Origin: Nocardioides sp. URHA0020
Lineage (GTDB): Bacteria > Actinomycetota > Actinomycetes > Propionibacteriales > Nocardioidaceae
Assembly (NCBI RefSeq): GCF_000620705.1
Contig: NZ_KK211167.1
Span: 568,331 to 632,330 of the forward strand
Length of the DNA stretch: 64,000 bases
Direction of reading: 5' to 3'
Shown in pieces: positions 59,706 to 64,000 of the stretch. Made by a program: the position numbers and the translations under genes. The notes below the pieces were generated by a model, which was given only the letters and a program-made list of their open reading frames with translations, did no database searches and was not told where the DNA came from. Numbering within the stretch: position 1 is the first letter of the stretch; each line of letters starts with the position of its first letter.

Positions 59706-60488
59706 TCAGCCTCCCGGGTGACACCGACGCCCAGCATCTGTGAAGCCATCAGGCTCCGCGTGGCGGCCGATCAAATGCTGGGCGTGCGACAGACATCGAG
59801 CAACGCGAGCCCGTGCAGTGGTCCGGCGAGTTCTAGGGCCCATCCTCGAATGCGCGGTTCCCTGCGCCTCCGGGCCTGCCGGCCAGACCGTCAGGGTGGC
59901 GCGCCGTCGGAGAGACGCCTGCCGCGAACCGAGCAGAGCACGGATCTCTGCGGGCTCGATTACGTCTCCGGTCATCAGTCGATGTGCGAGCGCGTCGATG
60001 CGGTCCCAGTCGCGCACGAGCGGGGCGATCTGCGTTCGGATCCACCCGACGTTGTCGAGCAGATCATCGGCGATCTGGTCGCCGCCCCTGCGGCAGCAGC
60101 ACGACCCGTCGCGCACGCACAGCACGTGCTCGAAGTACCTTTGAGCGTCCTCGGCTTCGTCTTTGGGGTCGAGGACGTACCCGTGCTCGTGGAGGATCTC
60201 GATCTCGACAAACGCCCCTTGCGTCAGGAAGCCGAGCGCGGCCAACTCCGCGCTCTGGTGGTCCGTGACGCCGGCGTATGGCTGATTGTCGTAGGCGAGG
60301 GTGGCGGATCGCAAGGGAAGGCCTGCGCGGTGAGCGGCCCAGGTGTGTCCGGCCTCGTGATAGGCGTGCTGGCGGGTCTCCGCGACCTCTGAGGCCTCCT
60401 CAGTGTCCAGGTCCCAGAGGTCCTGACTGCTGAGCAGGAAGAGCGGTAGGTCGTTGAACTCGTTGACGATCGGGTCGTTCGTGGTCAT
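59706..60488 (-). CDS. Putative zinc metallopeptidase (M41-like, HEAGH motif)
   Basis: A 260-residue protein with a clear zinc-binding motif AYHEAGHTWAAHRAG (His44, Glu45, His48), as in the M41 peptidase domain but without the FtsH ATPase or membrane segments. Downstream helical features (FLTQGAFVEIEI; then WDRIDALAHRLMTGDVIEPAEIRALL) match the general plan of stand-alone M41-like proteins on mobile elements. The last about 65 residues are rich in Arg and His without fold-like pattern, so the C-terminus may be frameshifted or degenerate. It is the last gene of a minus-strand set with the HEPN-like protein, 130 bp downstream of it. Confidence 0.7.
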   Translation of the reverse strand: MTTNDPIVNEFNDLPLFLLSSQDLWDLDTEEASEVAETRQHAYHEAGHTWAAHRAGLPLRSATLAYDNQPYAGVTDHQSAELAALGFLTQGAFVEIEILHEHGYVLDPKDEAEDAQRYFEHVLCVRDGSCCCRRGGDQIADDLLDNVGWIRTQIAPLVRDWDRIDALAHRLMTGDVIEPAEIRALLGSRQASLRRRATLTVWPAGPEAQGTAHSRMGPRTRRTTARARVARCLSHAQHLIGRHAEPDGFTDAGRRCHPGG

Positions 60489-60618
60489 GGGTCTTGTCCT
60501 TCGTGCGGCCGGTATGGCGACGTGGGTCGCACGTCTCTATGCCTCATCACACGAACCGGCGGCGCCACTAGCCCCCACTGAGTCGAAGAGGGCACGCAGA
60601 CCTGGCAGCACCGGCGCG

Positions 60619-62427
60619 TCAGTCGTCGTGACCGGTCTCGTCGGGGGTGGGCCAAGGGACAGCCACGACCTCGAGGGGCGAGTCATCTGCTGTCCCTTGG
60701 CGGAGCCTGACAAGGTCGACGTTGAAGTACTCGGCACGGGGAATGGCCGCCGCAAGCGCCGTGAGCTGCTCGTCGCCCGGTAGCTCTCCGAGGGCGTCGA
60801 GAGCGCTTGCTGCTGCATCTGTGCGTCGACCCTCTTGAAGGAGCTTGTCGACCAGCCAGGTGTGGAGACTGGCGTCGACGGCGGGCGGGAGAAGGATCCC
60901 GGTCCCAGCTCGCCGATCGGCTAGTCGATGGGTAGCGAGGTCTTGCCATTGTTCAGTCGTCCAACCCGGGTCGGCGCCGGTTAGCAGGTGGATCGTGAAC
61001 GCCTGGATGGTTGGGTCCGTCAGGTCGTCCTGGTGCCGTCGGAGGGTCGCCCGAGCGTTGGGCCGGTGGGCGCTGTCGCTCATGATGCGGTGCCATAGCG
61101 TGTAGATCGCGGCGTACGTCGTCCTGGTGTCGCCAGGGGCGAGCCCGCGAGCTTCCTCCTCGATCTTGGCGAGGACGGTGCCCATGTCGACGATCCCGTC
61201 AGCGCGACCACTGTGGAGCTCGATGACGGATTCGACAAGGCCTTCGAAGTAGCGCGACGCTTCTGCGGGGGAGAGGTCGTTGGCGTCGTGAAGCCAGTAC
61301 TGGGGTGCGAGTCGCATCCGGAAGCGACCGGGCACGTTGTCCAACCAGATGAATGTCTGGTCGACATCGGTGGGCGCACGGTCGATGTAGGCGCAGATGA
61401 CGTGGCGCGCGATCCGGGCGAGGCCCTCGAGAGTCAGCATGGGTGATTCGTCGGGAGGGACGACGGTCTCGGCTCGCCCCGTGATGCCGGACGCTTCTCG
61501 GGGGAGTTGGCGCAGCGAATGAACGTGTTGGGAGCGGATGTCGTAGGCGCGTCGCAGGAGTCGTTCTGTGTCGGGGCGTCGGACGGGTCGGATGGCGGCG
61601 GCGGCTTCTGTTCCGTAGTAGTCCGCGGACAGGTGGGTGAGGACGAAGTCGACGAACCGTTTGCGGCTGCCCGTCTGCTCCGCCTCGAGAATGGCCTGTC
61701 GAACTCGTTCGACATCGACAGGTTCGAGGTTCGCCAGCGCTTCGTCGAGGATGCGACGGTTTCGACCGTTGATTTGGTCCCAGGTGGGGGTCGGACTGTC
61801 GGCGTTGGCGCGTTCGGGGTGGCAGGTGCAGTCCGTGGAGAGAGATTCGAGAGCTGCGACCATGTCGGTGTAAGCCATCGTCGGGTCTTCGAGCGCGCTT
61901 CGGGTTGCGGCGAGGAGCCTGCGAATTGCGCGCATCACCGCTTCGTAGTGCTGGCGATGGAGTGCGATGAGCTTGGTGATGAACCGGTTGGCGTCGTTCA
62001 CGGCCTGGTCGTCGAGGACGACCTCAGGATCGAAGGTGCGGCTGAAAGTCCCGGTGAGGGTTCTGAACGAGTGCGTGTTCAGGGTCGCGGGTACGAGGCG
62101 GGCGACGAGGTCGCTGCTCGTGCTGACGGTCAGGTTCCACGCGAAGGAGAGAACGTCTGCGATGTCGTCGACGAGCTCGTCGCCGCTCGTTGAGATGAGC
62201 TCACCTGGGAGCGGTTCGTCAGCCGACTGCTTCTGAAGAGACTCAGTGACCGTCAGGGTCAGCGACGTGACCGGCGCGACCGATGTCGACGGAGCAAGCT
62301 CGCCGACGGGTAGGCGGAAGGGAGGGCGTAGCCACAGTCGCCCGTTGGTGTAGAGGATGCGTCGGTGGACGGTGTCGTGAGTCGGCGCGCCTTCGTCGAA
62401 GTAGATGCCAGTGACGATCTGGAGCAT
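60619..62427 (-). CDS. HEPN/Apea-like domain protein, candidate defence effector
   Basis: A 602-residue soluble protein, unrecognised over most of its length. In the middle, RLLRRAYDIRSQHVHSLRQL fits the HEPN catalytic pattern R-x4-H (Arg298, His303) in the form seen in Apea-like HEPN domains, which are usually ribonucleases in abortive-infection and toxin systems. The flanks are helical, with a long helical region at 330-470 and a C-terminal helical repeat part. ATG 62427 was chosen because the frame beyond it overlaps the preceding gene. It starts 22 bp after the stop of a phage-like small protein. RNase activity is inference from one motif. Confidence 0.65.
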   Translation of the reverse strand: MLQIVTGIYFDEGAPTHDTVHRRILYTNGRLWLRPPFRLPVGELAPSTSVAPVTSLTLTVTESLQKQSADEPLPGELISTSGDELVDDIADVLSFAWNLTVSTSSDLVARLVPATLNTHSFRTLTGTFSRTFDPEVVLDDQAVNDANRFITKLIALHRQHYEAVMRAIRRLLAATRSALEDPTMAYTDMVAALESLSTDCTCHPERANADSPTPTWDQINGRNRRILDEALANLEPVDVERVRQAILEAEQTGSRKRFVDFVLTHLSADYYGTEAAAAIRPVRRPDTERLLRRAYDIRSQHVHSLRQLPREASGITGRAETVVPPDESPMLTLEGLARIARHVICAYIDRAPTDVDQTFIWLDNVPGRFRMRLAPQYWLHDANDLSPAEASRYFEGLVESVIELHSGRADGIVDMGTVLAKIEEEARGLAPGDTRTTYAAIYTLWHRIMSDSAHRPNARATLRRHQDDLTDPTIQAFTIHLLTGADPGWTTEQWQDLATHRLADRRAGTGILLPPAVDASLHTWLVDKLLQEGRRTDAAASALDALGELPGDEQLTALAAAIPRAEYFNVDLVRLRQGTADDSPLEVVAVPWPTPDETGHDD

Positions 62428-62449
62428 GTCGAGAGCCGGGTGCGTAGGG

Positions 62450-62701
62450 CTACGGAGCCGGCGTGAACAGGGTGTTGAAGTCGGCGTCGGTGAGGAGGGC
62501 GACGTCGCCATCGATCGCCACCACCCACATGCCGTCCTCGATCTGCAGCTCCGCGCCGTCGTTGTACACGTGGAGGTATCGACGGTTGGAGTAGCTGGGC
62601 TGCCTGCCAGTGGAGGTCACCACCGCCATGACCTCGGCTTCGTTGTGCTGGTAGGCGTACTGCGCCGCCTTGACGGGCGTCTTGAGGTGGTAGGTCGTCA
62701 C
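62450..62701 (-). CDS. Small phage-like protein
   Basis: An 83-residue protein beginning MTTYHLKTPVKAAQYAY and ending DGMWVVAIDGDVALLTDADFNTLF, a pattern common in phage and integrative-element proteins of unknown function. GTG 62701 has GGGA at ribosome-site distance; GTG 62716 would add five residues. It starts the minus-strand set with the HEPN-like and metallopeptidase genes. Its function is not known; it might be a regulator or partner of the HEPN protein. Confidence 0.6.
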   Translation of the reverse strand: MTTYHLKTPVKAAQYAYQHNEAEVMAVVTSTGRQPSYSNRRYLHVYNDGAELQIEDGMWVVAIDGDVALLTDADFNTLFTPAP

Positions 62702-62905
62702 CGTCCCAGCATGCACCGTCGGAGCGCGCTCACCAGTTCGGACCGCTCTGGCGAAGAGGCGCTTGTCCCGCCCTCGCTGATTTCGCTTCCGGGCCGTCCG
62801 GCGGGTCCCCTTCTCGATCGCGCTTAGTCGCTGAGCTCATTGATGAAGGCGCCGGGGAGCTCTTGGTCGGCCGCCGCACACATGTCGACTAGAGATGTCA
62901 CCGTT

Positions 62906-62930
62906 CCGTGACTTTGAATAAATGTCACGG
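62906..62930. promoter_or_regulatory. Inverted repeat upstream of hipB
   Basis: CCGTGAC (62906-62912) and GTCACGG (62924-62930) form a perfect seven-base-arm inverted repeat with an 11-bp spacer, and a third half-site-like GTCACCG lies at 62897-62903. The position, 32 bp before the hipB ATG in an A/T-rich stretch, fits autorepression by HipB/HipBA. Confidence 0.65.
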
Positions 62931-62961
62931 CTTAATGACTTTATACGAAAGTGCGCGTACC

Positions 62962-63246
62962 ATGACATTTGTGGACTATCCGATCACTCATTGGGCTCGC
63001 ATCGGGTCCGTGGTGCGCGAGTCGCGCCGCAGCGTCGGCATGACACAAGAAGTCCTCGCTGAACAGGCCGGAGTCTCGCGGGGTTGGCTCGTCCGTTTGG
63101 AGCGCGGACTCGACAACCCGGAAGCCGCCCCATTGATGCGAGTGCTGCGCGCCCTCGACATCGAACTCGTCGCACGGCCTGTCCACCGAACAGAGGAACA
63201 ACTCGTCGACGAAGCATTCCTGACGGAGATCTTGGGCGATGACTGA
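62962..63246 (+). CDS. hipB: HipB-like antitoxin (XRE family)
   Basis: A 94-residue Cro/CI-type DNA-binding protein: IGSVVRESRRSVGMTQEVLAEQAGVSRGWLVRLERGLDNPE, followed by VLRALDIELVARP. This is the antitoxin of HipBA pairs, which binds its own promoter and neutralises HipA. ATG 62962 gives the normal length; two upstream ATGs lie inside the operator. Its stop overlaps the hipA start by eight bases, so the two are translationally coupled. Confidence 0.9.
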   Translation: MTFVDYPITHWARIGSVVRESRRSVGMTQEVLAEQAGVSRGWLVRLERGLDNPEAAPLMRVLRALDIELVARPVHRTEEQLVDEAFLTEILGDD

Positions 63247-64000
63247 CCACCTTGTTGTGCTCCTAGGCGGCCGTCGAGTCGGGCTGGTCGAGCGCGACCG
63301 AAACGATTCAATGTCCTTCTCCTACGACCCCGAGTACCGGACTGCCGCTCTGTCACTAAGCCCGGCACTCCCGCTCGGTGATCGGCGCTTCGCCGACCGC
63401 GACATTCGCGCCTTCATGGAAGGCTTGCTCCCTGACGACCCGCAGGTACGCCTCCTGTGGGCTAGCAAGTTCGGTGTCACAGACGACGCCTTCGACCTGT
63501 TGACCCATATGGGCCAGGAGTGTGCGGGCGCGGTTCAGTTCGCCCGCGAGGAAGACCTGGCAGAACTCATCGCCGGCGGCGGCGACTATCGCCGCGTCGA
63601 CCCGAAACACATCGGGGCACGGTTGAAGGCCCTTCGCGAAGCCGCGACCCACTCGCGCTGGACGTTGCCCGACGAGCACTGGAGCCTGCCCGGGGCCCAG
63701 CCCAAGTTTACCCTCGCTCGGATCGGTGATGCTTGGTACGAGGCGCACGGCGCCGCGGCCACGACTCACATCATCAAGCCCGGCATCAGCCTGATGCGCC
63801 ACCAAGCCGCGGTCGAGTTCGCCACGATGCGCGCCGCCAAGCGACTCGGTCTATCTGTCGCGGAAGTCGACTTCGACGACTTCAACGGCGAGGGTGCGAT
63901 CGTGGTGCGCCGCTTCGACCGGATCGTCGTCGACGGCGAGATCAGACGCATCCACCAGGTCGATATGTGCCAGGCACTAGGCCAACCGCCATCGAGGAAG
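63239..64000 (+). CDS. hipA: HipA-like Ser/Thr kinase toxin (5-prime part, runs off the window)
   Basis: The first 254 codons of a HipA kinase; no stop before the window end. The N-terminal HipA-1-like domain is followed by the phosphate-binding SLPGAQPKFTLAR, the nucleotide motif THIIKPG, VVRRFDR and the catalytic-loop lead-in RIHQVDMCQALG, all typical of HipA. Family members phosphorylate an aminoacyl-tRNA synthetase or related target and induce dormancy. The ATG at 63239 overlaps hipB. It was found by reading the frame directly, since the gene is open at the edge. Confidence 0.9.
   Translation, partial: MTDHLVVLLGGRRVGLVERDRNDSMSFSYDPEYRTAALSLSPALPLGDRRFADRDIRAFMEGLLPDDPQVRLLWASKFGVTDDAFDLLTHMGQECAGAVQFAREEDLAELIAGGGDYRRVDPKHIGARLKALREAATHSRWTLPDEHWSLPGAQPKFTLARIGDAWYEAHGAAATTHIIKPGISLMRHQAAVEFATMRAAKRLGLSVAEVDFDDFNGEGAIVVRRFDRIVVDGEIRRIHQVDMCQALGQPPSRK

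Noticed and set aside
59465..59749. Small minus-strand gene with a CLECALC cluster
   Set aside because: No ribosome-binding site or recognisable domain, and it overlaps the metallopeptidase end; not supportable.
1..64000. CRISPR array, rRNA operon, prophage structural genes or insertion sequences
   Set aside because: No regularly spaced repeats with unique spacers, no rRNA sequence, no capsid/terminase genes and no transposase were seen on either strand.

Overview
The window is about 64 kb of high-GC DNA with many GTG starts, four-base ATGA/GTGA overlaps and actinobacterial gene families (DUF3073, DUF3817, BTAD regulators, WXG100-like proteins, DUF1906). Gene order (purF-purM-DUF3073-valine dehydrogenase, purS-purQ, sterol carrier protein near purF) and protein style point to an actinobacterium of the Nocardioidaceae type, probably Nocardioides. 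That assignment is inference from content only. There is no rRNA, no complete tRNA and no CRISPR array.

Bases 1-37570 are mostly chromosomal backbone built around de novo purine synthesis: purC (1198), purS-purQ (7870-8801), purL (13827), purF-purM (34487-37125). Between these lie accessory blocks: a sulfotransferase; a fatty-acyl-CoA ligase; a three-gene type-VII-secretion-like cassette (4044-7247); a secreted DUF1906/peptidoglycan-binding protein; an MFS efflux pump with a divergent TetR regulator and two clear operators; two secreted proteins; a 1012-residue BTAD/AAA regulator; a truncated haemoglobin; an XRE-cupin regulator divergent from a flavoprotein-methyltransferase pair; a WYL regulator; an ArsR regulator divergent from an MFS exporter with a four-fold TGCGCA operator array; an M20 peptidase; and two tandem paralogous GAF histidine kinases.

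Bases 37571-50061 hold valine dehydrogenase, a large hybrid histidine kinase (PAS-PAS-GAF-HisKA-HATPase-REC-REC-HPt) coupled to a beta-propeller-like protein, an LLM flavin oxidoreductase and a stress block: two STAS-domain proteins, a large-subunit catalase, a haemerythrin-like protein, an acidic small protein, a LuxR-type response regulator and two tiny membrane proteins. GGGTAC -10-like elements before several of these suggest a general-stress (sigma-B-type) regulon.

Bases 50116-57133 are a rhamnoside utilisation locus: a LacI regulator, a divergent solute-binding lipoprotein, two sugar ABC permeases and a GH78 alpha-L-rhamnosidase. A LacI-type palindrome sits at the predicted transcription start. 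No ABC ATPase is present, so a shared one encoded elsewhere is presumably used.

Bases 57432 to the end look like the left end of an integrated genomic island. A 46-bp 3-prime fragment resembling tRNA-Phe on the minus strand marks the boundary. Beyond it, base composition is visibly richer in A/T and the genes are mobile or defence-like: a ComEC-type metallo-beta-lactamase-fold protein, a GNAT acetyltransferase, a minus-strand set (phage-like small protein, HEPN/Apea-like protein, HEAGH metallopeptidase) and a HipB-HipA toxin-antitoxin pair whose hipA runs off the window. The HEPN-plus-metallopeptidase set is the best candidate here for an undescribed system.
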